Assembly: GCF_000003605.2 (NCBI RefSeq)
Contig: NW_003105110.1
Location: 164,972 to 200,127 of the forward strand
Source of the DNA: Saccoglossus kowalevskii
Lineage: Eukaryota > Hemichordata > Enteropneusta > Harrimaniidae
Length of the DNA: 35,156 nucleotides
Reading direction: 5' to 3'
Shown: positions 1-12,100 of the stretch, piece by piece
Position numbering within the stretch: the first letter of the stretch is position 1
Layout: each line of letters starts with the position of its first letter
Made by a program: the position numbers and the translations under genes
Notes under the pieces: generated by a model
The model's input: only the letters and a program-made list of their open reading frames with translations
Database searches by the model: none
What the model was told of the DNA's origin: nothing

Positions 1-360
1 TGGACGTACTGGGAGCTCCATGGTCTCAAAAAAATCATGTGTAGCATTATCACGCGCAACTTGAATGTAAATATTATGCAATAATAATGGTAAAGTTTAA
101 TCTCTGACAAATAAAAAGACGCAACAAATTGACCTGGTGGTGTATTTGACCTCGAAAGCTTACTGCATAGCAAACATGAACAAAATGATTTATAAACAGA
201 CTATAACTACAAACTAAACAAATTCTACTCAAATTAATTCTACAGTTTTGCTTTCTCAGGCGATCCTGTGCATAAAACTGAAATTTAAACAGGTCGGCAT
301 TTTACCGGTAAACCGGAAAATCAATGCATAAATTAACTTGTCAGAAGTGTGAATTGCCTC

Positions 361-520
361 CTGCCAGTACGGTAACGGCCTTGCCGGTACGGCTAATGAC
401 CTTCGGGTACGGTAAAGCAGCGGCCGGTACGGTAAAGCAGCGGCCGGTACGGTAAAGCAGCGGCCGGTACGGTAAAGCAACGGCCGGTACGGTAAAGCAA
501 CGGCCGGTACGGTAAAGAAA
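361..520. repeat. 20-bp minisatellite
   Basis: Tandem unit CGGCCGGTACGGTAAAGCAR. Six near-identical copies fill 401-520 and two decayed copies fill 361-400. The unit carries GGTACGGTA, related to the TACCGGTA palindrome found elsewhere. Because 20 is not a multiple of 3, it yields open frames with a 20-aa period on the minus strand; these are not genes. Confidence 0.95.
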
Positions 521-1149
521 CGCATGCCGCAGGAGACTCACAGGAAACCGGCTTGGTAATGATCAGTTCCCTAAGTGAATAATTAATGCATTTATAGTAA
601 CTGGATGCTTACACCAGGATTTATGACACCTGATGAATATCCTGACAGATCCTGCTTTAAGTGCCACAGTTGTCATACTGCATCACGTTATATATGGGTC
701 CCATGCAACATACCGGTATACAATGCATGCAAAATACATTTTGTGTTTACATGAAATTCGTATACCTATATGGTTGAAAGCTTATTTTTCATTTGAAAAA
801 AACAAAACATTAATACCATATGTAAATTTTGACATTATAAAAACATTTAATATATAAAACAAAAATACTTCAAATGATATACATGGAAAATATCACAACT
901 TTGTTAATTAGAGGAAAGAGTGGGTGATATACACTGGGATTGCACAAACATTTGGAGAATGGTAAAAACAGAATTTTGTATTTTGAACGAATTAAATTTA
1001 TTCCATCCTTTTGTAGCCTCTGTAAAGTTTAATCTTTAAAAAAAACGATTTTTTTATGGTGGATATAAATTGGCTTGTTTTGATTCAAAATGGACTTTGA
1101 GACGAATATATTTGCAGAGAATGCTGTCATAGTTCAAGGTTGTTAGCAA

Positions 1150-1290
1150 AATTTAGTTGAAAGCCCTTTTAAGTATTAAACTTGACCAAAATAAGTTACA
1201 GCACTTGACATATTGCGCAAGTTATATTTTGTCTTCATTTCAATATTATGCTTTGGTGTTCTAATTCTGCTGGATTTTAAATGATAAAAA
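1150..1290. repeat. interspersed repeat C, decayed copy
   Basis: Shares patches such as CTTGACATATTG and ATTTTGTCTTCA..TCAATA..ATG with the repeat at 19735-20005. Only partial similarity is visible by eye, so the limits are approximate. Confidence 0.4.
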
Positions 1291-2739
1291 CTCGCAATCT
1301 ACAAAAATGCTTGGTGATGCCAATTGCCAAGGCACTTCCAACTTGGATATCTTGCTAAATTTTTAATGTACATGTCGCACTTATTACTCGACATGGATTC
1401 ACTTACATGTACCAATTCATAATAGTATCAATAGTACACACAAACAAACAATTGCATTTACTGTAAGCTGGGTCATAAAAGTACGACTCAATCCATAAGC
1501 CTATGAGCTAATGATTGTTGAACTGTGATCATCACTGTCTTTTATATTTTCATTTTTAGACTCGAAATAAGTGCATCTTAAATGCCAAATCTATGTAAAT
1601 GTGCGTATGTACAATCCCTCCAAAGCTAAGTCATAATGCTGTTCCAAAGCAACTTCAATTTTGAATATTATGCCTCAGATTATTGCGGTTTGCATTTTTT
1701 AAAATTATTTGAGGAATTCTCATAGGGTATTCTCAGAAAGTACCAGGATGTGTGACCTCTTTGGATGTCGCGCATGAAGCCTATTGTGAGGAATTTCGCA
1801 TGATCAATAGAGAAGGTGCTTTATGGCCATATTCAGATAAATTTGATATCAAATAAAGCCCCGCATGCGAAATGACTTGTTTCAAGCATGTGACCTTTGA
1901 CCTGTTAAAAATATTTTTGTCACTTTACAAATTTACACTTTACAAAGTATATTTATTTGGTCCAAAATGAAAATAATGGTATCTTCTGTTTAATATGAAT
2001 TTTCACTGATGAAAATGTTTTCAATGCATTCATGTGGACAAAATATTTTTCAAGTCATTATCTTTAGAATCTCGGTTCACAGCTGTTATTATCCCTGATT
2101 CACAAACACTTCCAGCATTCCTCTTACAGAGATTCACAACAGTACACTATTCCTACAAGTCTGGTTCCCTGCCCCAGTTTCAAAATTGAAATCGGGACAG
2201 GGGACCAGAATAAATGGGGGCCATGAATAGAGTTTCGATCTGAAGTCTTCATCAATAACAAATATTTTTCGTGAGATTTACATATTCAAAATATGGATGA
2301 TTGGAGTTTGTTGGTTTGAACTTGTATTGCTTACACCAATTTACGTCATTTTAATGTCACAGACGCGGCAAACAGTAGAGGGTGCGAAAAATGCATTATG
2401 CAGGTCTGTTATCATAAAAGCTGACTTTACAATTCAAAGGGTTTTAAACAAATTCTGTCCCAAAGAAAACCATTTGTATAAACAACATTGTGCAGCCATA
2501 TTGATGAGGTTAAAAAGACAAATCTGGATTTCAATTGTTTTATTCAAGAAAAACAAATGAAGCTATATTTGCCTTTATAATCCAATTTCTTAGAAACGGT
2601 AAAAAACTTGCATTTTGTTTTAAAGGAGACTTAAAAATAAGTCATTAATGTCAATACTATCCCTAATTGTCTAAAATGCTCGCTGGTGTACAACTGAAAA
2701 AAATTCTATACAATATTTACATATCGATAAAAATACACT

Positions 2740-2745
2740 TTTATT
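2740..2745 (-). terminator. candidate IQCH poly(A) signal
   Basis: AATAAA on the minus strand about 295 nt past the IQCH stop codon, followed by T-rich sequence. It is the first canonical hexamer I see downstream of the stop. In AT-rich DNA such hexamers are common by chance, and another lies at about 2539-2544. Confidence 0.35.
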
Positions 2746-3039
2746 CGTTGTTGAAAAATAACTAATTTCAAGATGTTTGGTTGTTAGCCATTACTTGTAA
2801 AAAGATATAGAAAAAGAAGAAAAGTTTGGCAGAGAAGAATATAATTTTTTTTCTTTAATTTTGTTCACACTCTGTAATTAAAGTGAAATAGAAAATCGTT
2901 TCATAAACAAACTCGGGGAAGAACAGGAGAACTATTTGCTGTCATGGATTTGTTCATTTCTGTTTTCATTTCTCTTCACAGTGATTCTTGAAGTTGCCAA
3001 GTAGTCAGTAGTACCGGTAAATGAATATTACTTTCAAAG

Positions 3040-3177
3040 TTATGAAGATGTTACAGAGGCTAGTTTTTCAGCGAGTTGTTTGTCTCGTTCCATTGCTGCT
3101 TCCTCTGCCTCTTGTTTTGCTCTATCGACATTTTGTATTGTTGTTCCTAAGATGCCTTCAATATCCTCAATGGCAGC
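3040..3177 (-). CDS. IQCH: IQCH exon 21 (last coding exon, residues 1090-1134, stop)
   Basis: 138 nt including the TAA stop (3042-3040), acceptor CTTCTTCAG, phase 0. Encodes [16 protein letters not shown], then a charged Glu/Ala/Lys helix ([20 protein letters not shown]), possibly a short coiled coil, ending SVTSS. The open frame from exon 20 joins without conflict. Confidence 0.94.
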   Translation of the reverse strand, partial: AAIEDIEGILGTTIQNVDRAKQEAEEAAMERDKQLAEKLASVTSS

Positions 3178-6100
3178 CTGAAGAAGAAAAGTAAACTTTA
3201 GATTAACTTTATAAGCTTTGGGTGTAATGTATGAACAGATGCAACATGCACAGGAAATTGAATTGGAAAAATGGTGTCAACAGGAAATTATCCATTTTCA
3301 ATAAATTGCACTCCTGCTCAAAAAATAAAAAAAATATTGACTTTAAAATGGTTTGGGGTCACCAGCCAATTTTTTGAGAATGCTTTTACCCTTGGGAGCT
3401 ATGATGGAGATATTATGTTGAATCTATCGAAATTATCCGCTGGTGATGTTTTTATTTATTTTATTTATTCTGGGTTTTATAAAGTTACGAAAATACTGTT
3501 TTGCAGCAATATTGTGTTCTATGGAATTGTTCTAAAAATAGCAATACTGTACTGTAACGCACTAAGGAATACTGTTACCAAGGAACTCGCTCCATGATAT
3601 TTATGACCAATTTTCATAAAAATAAGAGTATAGGGTTCATCATTCATCAAGCTTTATTGGGGGTTCCATGCGTTTGACTGTCTAAATTAGAATTTTTGGA
3701 AAATATATGATAAACATTGAAATTTCAATAGTTTTTTGGGTTGTTGCTTTGATAACACATATGAATTATTTCACAATATGCATGGATTCATAAAGGTTCA
3801 CATTTTGTTCGGAATTACTGGGGGCAACCTGGCCACAGTAATTCAAAACAAGGAAGAATCCCGATGAATTCTTTCTTTTTTCTGTGATGCATGCAAATTT
3901 AAACCCCCAAATATTGCACATAATAGTCCCAAGACCCCAATAAAGAATATGTGTTGCACAGAAGTCCACTTACACAGTGCTAACATACTATGTGCACTTA
4001 ACGTTGAATAGAACACCAGTCAATTTTATTTCAAGTTTCCTACAGTTACTTGTTCATGTCCATTGTGTGTGATACACTTTATAACAATCTGAATAAAATG
4101 TTCCCAGCTACACAATTTCTAGATTTTCTCTGTCTCTCGTGAAATCAATTTTGATTATCTCAATAAAGCAAATAAAGTTAAGGGAATATTCATCTCTGAT
4201 TTGGTTTTCATGCAGATATCTTCTTACCTTAAAGTTGGTTTGTCCTTGCATGTTTGGAGCTGAAATTTCTTGGTGAATGACTGACAGATTTCTTGCAAAC
4301 GTTGCGAGAGATCCTTGTAATTCCTCCCCTATAGTCAGCATACCAATACCTTCCCGTTTAAAACTGTCAATCAGTGTAAATACAGTGCCTTGTTTCTCCT
4401 GAAAGGAAAGAGAAGACTTTAAGTTTAGCGTCAAATATACCAATGGAAATGCATTTTTTATATTTGGTTAATGCAACAAAACATTGCAATACCAAGTATA
4501 TCTCCTCTTGCAACTTCTACTACTGGACTGATCCATAGAACAACTGATTTGATCTCTGTCACAATTTCTGAATGTAAATTGAGCCCAAGATACGCTTGAT
4601 AACTGTAAAAGGCAAAATATTCCTTAGCTTTTGAAATCATTAGCCTGTGAAGGGATTAAACTACAATGTATATGTTAACTTTTCATACTCGCTGGGTTAA
4701 TAATTTACACCATTTAGTTATCAGTGAAATAAGCGTAAATAAAACTCAGCTAATAATTAAGTCATTTACAGAATACCACAAAATACTTCTTTTATAATGT
4801 AAAGCAGGTATAGAACAAATAGTGTTTTTGATTTGAAAAGCGATCTTCGCCACCAAAATACAATTGAATTATTGGACGTGTTAAAGGGCAGAAGTCGTCG
4901 CATCACATACGTGCATGTAAACAAAGCATCTCATGTAAACAAAGATGACTTTGACTGTTGAACAAGTGAACGAGTACAGATTTTACCAAGCTTTGATTAG
5001 GTGATTGGAAGGTATCGAAGGAGTCAATGGCAGTAATTAGTGCAAGTGGCGCCCGGGTCAAACCTCGTACATTGGATTGTGGGTAAATCAATGTTTATCA
5101 ACACAAATGTTGTACATGTGCAGCGCAACAACTAATAAGTATAATTTGCAAGTGTAATGCATCAGCGCTTTGAGCCGGAGGTGGATCAACCTATTAAAAG
5201 GGAATGATAAATTCATTTTATTCAGTCACTTGTTTGGCAGGAACCATACAGAAGAACAATGACATTAATGCGATAGTAGAGGACTCATCACGTCTTACCT
5301 TAATATCAAAGCCAATGCCATGTGCTCTACACATCTGAAAGAACACGCTGTAGTGTACGACTGCTAAGTTGGTATGCAGCAGCCTGGTACTCATCACGGC
5401 AAAACGATTGATGTTTGGTGGCACCTGGAAGATTAATATAGTTTATAATGAATTTTCTTTGTTTCATATTACCGGTATCTTCAAAAAGAATTAAGTGATG
5501 TTAGTGCACTTACGTCAGGTTCTTCAGGCTCCCATCGACTCCTTCTCTTGGTTTTCTTCTCTTTCTTTGGTGGTGGCACTTCAAACACAGAATTCTTTGT
5601 ATCCAGCTTACCACCCGTGACATACAACATCAATCCAGTCATCGCCATGGTGTCATTGTATGACAAATTTAGATCTATAGCCCAGAGCTTTTGATCCATC
5701 TAGTTAATAAATTAGATAATGTCATGTGGCACGGTTAAATTTACAGAAATGCATGTGTGGTATGTATGTAAAGGTGAGTATGATTTCAAATATGGAGGCC
5801 AGTTAAAACCTTGCCAATAAAGATATAAAATACAACTCGGCTACTTTCCTCTCAGATGACAATAATTGTTATTTGAAAGGGAAACTGATTCAGCAGCGCA
5901 ACTGCTCAAAGCCATCATAATTTGAAAAAACAAAAACGCCCCTTACCGTTTTTGCATCAATAAACGTTAAAAAGTCAACCGTGAAGTGACCAATCACACC
6001 ACGTTGGTGGCAGGCTTTAGCAATCTTCATACAGGCATCATTCAACACAGTAGGTTCCACTGACGACTGGGGAATGGATATACCCCACGCAGTGAAGGGT

Positions 6101-9100
6101 GTTTCTGCATGTATCTGATCCCCACAGGAAATAACATTAATTTTACCAGTTGGTTCTATTAACACATCTACAGATAACGCAGTGACACTCTCAGATGGCG
6201 GGCATGCTTCTATGATGCCTCCTAGTGATGAAAAAGACAGAAAATATGAGGTGAACACTGACTTATATTTCTTCAAATACATGTACAAGAAAAATGTAGA
6301 CCTACTAATTGAGATATAAAATGATGCTTTGCTTTAATCCTCTGAATGCCATAATTATTCTCATTTTGTCTATTTTTATGTATTTCTATAATTTCTTATA
6401 GGCTATATGTCTTAATTCAATTTTTTCAAAAATTATGAAAACGTTATGTGAATTTAAAATTTGTGTATGGTGACAAAAGTTGTGTTTGGTGCTCAAAGGG
6501 TTAATGATATGCAAATTACCTAATTAATATGCACATACGGTGTATAGAACTATTTTGTGAATGGTGAGAAAAGTAGACTTTGGTGCTCAAAGGGTTAATG
6601 ATATGCAAATTACCTAATTAATATGCACATACGGTGTATAGAACTATTTTGTGAATGGTGACAAAAGTAGACTTTGGTGCTCAAAGGGTTAATGATATGC
6701 AAATTACCTAATTAATATGCACATACCCTATATAAAACTATTTTGTGAATAGTGACAAAAGTTGACTTTGGTGCTCAAAGTGTTAATGATATGCAAAATA
6801 CCTAATATGCACATATGGTATATAGAACTATTTTGTGAATGGTGACAAAAGTTGACTGGAGCTCAAAGGGTTAATTATATGCAAATTACCTAATTAATAT
6901 GCACATACAGTATATATAACTATTTTGTGAATATGACAAAACTTGACTTTGGTGCTCAAAGGGTTAATGATATGTAAATTACCTAATTAATATGCACATA
7001 TGGTATATAGAACTATTTTGTGAATAGTGACAAAAGTTGACTTTGGTGCTCAAAGGGTTAATGATATGCAAATTACCTAATTGTGTCAGTGGTTTGGAAT
7101 TTTTATAATATTCAATTAGTAAAATGAGTACACAATACCTTTACTTAGAAAAGCTTCTAAGAATTTCTGCCATGTTGGAAAGACTGTGGTATTAACTGGT
7201 CTTGCATTTTTCTCGAGTACATCTGGAATTTCAGCATGAATCCTGATAAAAGCGGCTTCCTGAAAGTGAGGTCAATTTGAGGTCAAGATTAGAGTATTTA
7301 GCAGTTTTAATAAGCTAGAATGAAAGTTTAAAATGTGCCACATTACCAGCATCTATGTTGTATGTCAAAAATCACCATTCATTCAGCCATTGCCTCACTA
7401 CTCTCCATGTACATGTATTAAATGCTAATTCCACTCATCAATGCAGTTTGACAACCACACAATGTGTTCTCAGTAACAAGTCAAGTACTGTTTGCATGGG
7501 ATCTCCCTCAAACACAACTTGGAGTAACAAATATTTTATTTTTTCTCATATAGTCCCATGTGTTAACTCCGTAATCATTTTTACACAAGCACATGCTTCT
7601 AATAGAACAGATACGACGTACTGGATAACTAATATAAATTAAACTATAAAATAGTTTACCTGTGCCCATTTCTTGCTCCATTTCTCGCCATACCTCTGTT
7701 CTTCTTTCTTTGCCCATGTATAAGCTCTCAGGTGTGTCGTGACATCACAGTACGCAATCCCCCTACCATCAAATTCATCATCTAATTTAAATAACCACCG
7801 TTTAACGTCCAAGTTCTCAGTTACTAGTTGTGCTAAACATTCGTGTAACTATTCAAAAAAAAAAGAAAAACAGTAAGCTCCCACAAGAGAAGTTTTAACG
7901 AAAAGTTTTGATTATAAAAAAAAGAAAGTAAATTATTATTTGAACACTTGGTGGCGCTATATTTGACCTACCTGAGGTAAACTATACACATCATATTCAC
8001 TGGGAGGCACTTCAATTTTAGCACTGTTGAAAACTCTTTTACACCCAGACTTTGTACTATACAACTGAGCTACGTCCGGCTCTGAACCTAATACTGGTAT
8101 GTCTGTAGAGAACAATAAATCAATAAAAGGAAAATCAACAAAGGACAAAACATACAGAATAACCAATTCTTTTCTCAGATTTTCTGTAATTGTGGTTACG
8201 GAATACGGGTGCCATATTCAATATTTGTAAAATACACTGACTGAAGTAAATGTCAGTTTTCACACCTTGTTGATCAAAACATATAAAAACATGTGTTTGT
8301 ACCACAGCACAGCATGGTAGCGTATGCACTATAAACAATGACTCTTTGCACATCTTGACATTCTCTGTAATTTCACTTCATTTCAATGTTAACTTTGAAC
8401 CAATAACAGACATAATTTGATACTTCTTTCATACACTGATCAAATATTTCAAACTTTGATTAACTTTCATAGAAAGAAACAAATTAGGAACAAGACTATA
8501 TTTTGAAAAAAATGCCAGTGAAAAAGGTAATAACAAGTGAATAACAATATTTGGGTGATTCCACTACAGAGAGGGGTGGATGCATAAGATAACTTACCTA
8601 ATTCATGTGCTACAGCTAGATCGTCTTTATGCATGACACCAGGGACTAAGTAAGCTTCTCGTCCTTTGATTAAGTTTTTAATTCTATTGAGAGCCTTGGG
8701 ACTATATTTTAGATGTGTTGCTAGGCACATGGAGTGACTCTGTGGAACAATGAATGGATTGATATCAAAGTCATAAAAGGTGATTTGACACTTTAGAAAC
8801 ACACGACAAAGAAGATGAAACAACATTTGTAATGCCGTCAATATACAGTTGTCTACTTTTGCAGTGGTAAATATAGACTAGCCCAGCCATGTAATGTTAT
8901 AATTTTTTTTTCCTTAGATCGTGGTTTGATGTGATATTACCATGATTGGTTTACTCTGTGGCGTAATCACTTCTATTAATTAATCATGATATGCAGTGAC
9001 ATTATGGGACCCAGGAGTGGAACACTTCCAAAAAAAGAAAATAGGTGTGCGCTTGCGCAAAAGATTCTAAACGTGAGGCTACGTGTAAGTTATAGTTACG

Positions 9101-12100
9101 TAGAACAGATCTGACCAAAAGCTGCCTTTCTTATTGGTTGGCAGCTTACAAGTATTTATCACCACAAAAACTGGGTAACAACTATAGAGGACGTGGCAGA
9201 ATAGACCAGTCGTGCTAATTTCGTTTGAACATGAAAAATTCTATAAACTCACTAAAGGAATTATATAAAAGAATAGAAGTACCCTGACTGGGCCAGTCTA
9301 TGGTAAATACTGTATTATTGTCACTGGTATTTAATTTCACTATTTTGAAGTTTTTAAGGTCACTGGGTTTCAAGTTCATGAACTTGGCAGGGAAACAAAG
9401 AGTTCTGTTGTTATTTACGTGTTTACGTAGATTTAATTCAGCAAATTTTACTCAAATTAAACCCAAGATGGCGTCCACCCAAGACAAGACCCAAGACATT
9501 CCATTAAACATAAATCTTATGGCAGTAAGTGTTTTTAAACTTCTAGCTTGATTTAGAAATGAAGAGAGCTTCCTGCATTGATACTAAATATTAATTAAAA
9601 TTACTGAATAACTTACTGGAAATCTATTGGAAGCCTCTGGTACAATAATTTTATATCTGTCTGTGACATCAGACTGGTCTTCCACATTGCCCGATGAGAC
9701 AGCTGACCTTAAACCCAATAATTTAGAATAGTACTGTAGAGTTTCATCGTTCACTTCAACTGGACATATATAAATTACTTCAACGTTTGGATCTGAAGAA
9801 CAAAGAGATTACAGTATTGTAATAATAACAAGAATGCTATCAGAGACGGCTGATGTACCCTAGCTGTGGATCAGCCATCCTTATCAAATCATGTAAGAAA
9901 TGCATGTGTACATGTATGTTTATAATATAATGTGTTATATATGTGTAAAGGTATATAACAAAATCTGTTCAGACGGGCCCAAGGTACGGGCAAGAAAATT
10001 CATTTTTAAAAAACAATAATGACCACCAGTCAGCCATTTTGAATCAAATTAAAAATCATCAATGTTTGCATGGTCTACCGGTAATCCTGTTGCAATGTTT
10101 GTATGGTCTACCGGTAATCCTGTTGCAATGTTTGCACGGTCTACCGGTAATCCTGTTGCAATGTTTGTACGGTCTACCGGTAATCCTGTTGCAATGTTTG
10201 TACGATCTAACGGTAATCCTGTTGCAATGTTTGCACGGTCTACCGGTAATCCTGTTGCAATGTTTGCACGGTCTACCGGTAATCCTGTTGCAATGTTTGC
10301 ACGGTCTACCGGTAATCCTGTTGCAATGTTTGCATGGTCTACCAGTAATCCTATTGCAATGTTTGCACAGTCTACCGGTAATCATGTTGCAATGTTTGCA
10401 CGGTCTACCGGTAATCCTGTTGCAATGTTTGCACGGTCTACTGGTAATCCTGTTGCAATGTTTGTACGGTCTATCGGTAATCCTGTTGCAATGTTTGCAC
10501 GGTCTACCGGTAATCCTGTTGCAATGTTTGCACGGTCTACCGGTAATCCTGTTGCAATGTTTGTATGGTCTACCGGTAATCCTGTTGCAATGTTTGCACG
10601 GTCTACCGGTAATCCTGTTGCAATGTTTGCACGGTCTACCGGTAATCCTGTTGCAATGTTTGCACGGTCTACCGGTAATCCTGTTGCAATGTTTGCACGG
10701 TCTACCGGTAATCCTGTTGCAATGTTTGTACGGTCTACTGGTAATCCTGTTGCAATGTTTGTACAAATTCCATACATTGATAGTGTCCCAAATAACAGAA
10801 TGGCAAAAATGGTACATTTTGATAAGCAATAATAATTACCTGATATGTCACATATCCTCGCCATTTGTAAATTTTGTCTAATATTCATATCTTTAACAGT
10901 GTCTCGTATTTTTTGTGAGTAACCAAGGGATGGAAGATGAATAAGTACTCTCCTAGATTGCTGGATGCGACTCCAATTAGTCTTGAATTTCTACAATGAA
11001 TCAGAATATGGTAAAGTCAATGACCTACAACAATAGATGACAATGGAGTAGTTGATGTGCCAGACCCGTAACAAATACAGTGTAACAGTAGGTCCTGTGT
11101 TGGACCTACCTGTGGCTGAACACCAAAAAGGAGTTGATACTTATACCATGGAAACTAGAGGATGTTTCAGTGGAGTGGCCAAAGCCACATTCAATATTGT
11201 AGATGCGAGGTTGGAAGAATCTGTGTCTGGTTGATGGTTGCTAGTAGTGGACCACGCCTAGTTGTCTATATATAACCAGGCTTGTCAAATAAAATCAGTG
11301 CTTTAACAAAGATTACACCAAAATCTTAACCAGTTGTTTTAAGCTCCTGGAACTAAGCTTTACGAGGTTGTTATGGAAACCTAACAGTAAAATAAAAAAA
11401 CAATTCCTACCTTGGCTCTTTCTCTAAATTCATCTAAATACATTTGCCTAGTGGTTCGTAATTGTTTTCTAATTTTAGACAGTTTGACGTTCATAATCCA
11501 CGATATTGCTATTACACCTGCCGCCCACTTCTTCCGCCTATACTCCAGGTAAGCCATTCGGTCCTTGTATCGCCTCCATGTTGCTTGTATCTTAGTTGCT
11601 GCCACATGTTCACCATCGGGACCCAAGAACCGCCTTCCTGGTCTTTTGATTATTGCTAAAACATCATCTATGTTTATTATTACACTCAGCAAGTCTTTTA
11701 TAGTAGGCTGCTTTTCAAGTTCAAATTCTAAAGACAAATCTGCAAGTCTGATAAGGAAAAACAAGCCAATAGTACTTTACATATTTGGCAATAAACAAAA
11801 TGACACACATGAGTACGTATAGGGTTTAACGTTCAGTTCAAAGCAATTTCAATTTTGAAAAACGTGTCATATTGCACCAGTTGTCGACTAAGTTGTTAAA
11901 GTGGGTCACCTGCACATGCGTCAGATGACCATAGCATGCGTCTACCCTTTGAGTTTTGTGACTCAATTCCTGCATGTGCACAGATGACCACCCTCCTGCT
12001 TTAGCAGTTCACATTAAGTAAATCTTGTCATGCAATGCTGTTCAAATTCTGCTTGCTAAACAAAACTAACCTAGGAAATATGCAATGAACGATGAACAAT

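Larger units (their letters stand above)
1..3039. other. IQCH 3' UTR and downstream intergenic DNA
   Basis: No convincing exon on either strand. Holds the IQCH 3' UTR (extent unknown), a 20-bp minisatellite at 361-520 and a worn interspersed-repeat relic near 1150-1290. The short open frames here (for example 2297-2560 and 633-857) have no recognisable protein features. Confidence 0.6.

Noticed and set aside
256-541. Minus-strand open frames with a 20-aa RPLLYRTGRCFTVP-like repeat
   Set aside because: Translation of a 20-bp minisatellite cycling through frames; two overlapping frames give the same false protein.
3271-3597. 108-codon plus-strand ORF
   Set aside because: Lies in IQCH intron 20, antisense to the gene, AT-rich composition and no recognisable motif or splice partners.
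10060-10763. CRISPR-like array
   Set aside because: Units are contiguous with no unique spacers, and the setting is a spliced animal gene.
10039-10888. Open frames of 168-280 codons on both strands with 11-aa repeats
   Set aside because: They are produced by the 33-bp minisatellite, occur in several frames at once, have no independent coding features and lie in an IQCH intron.
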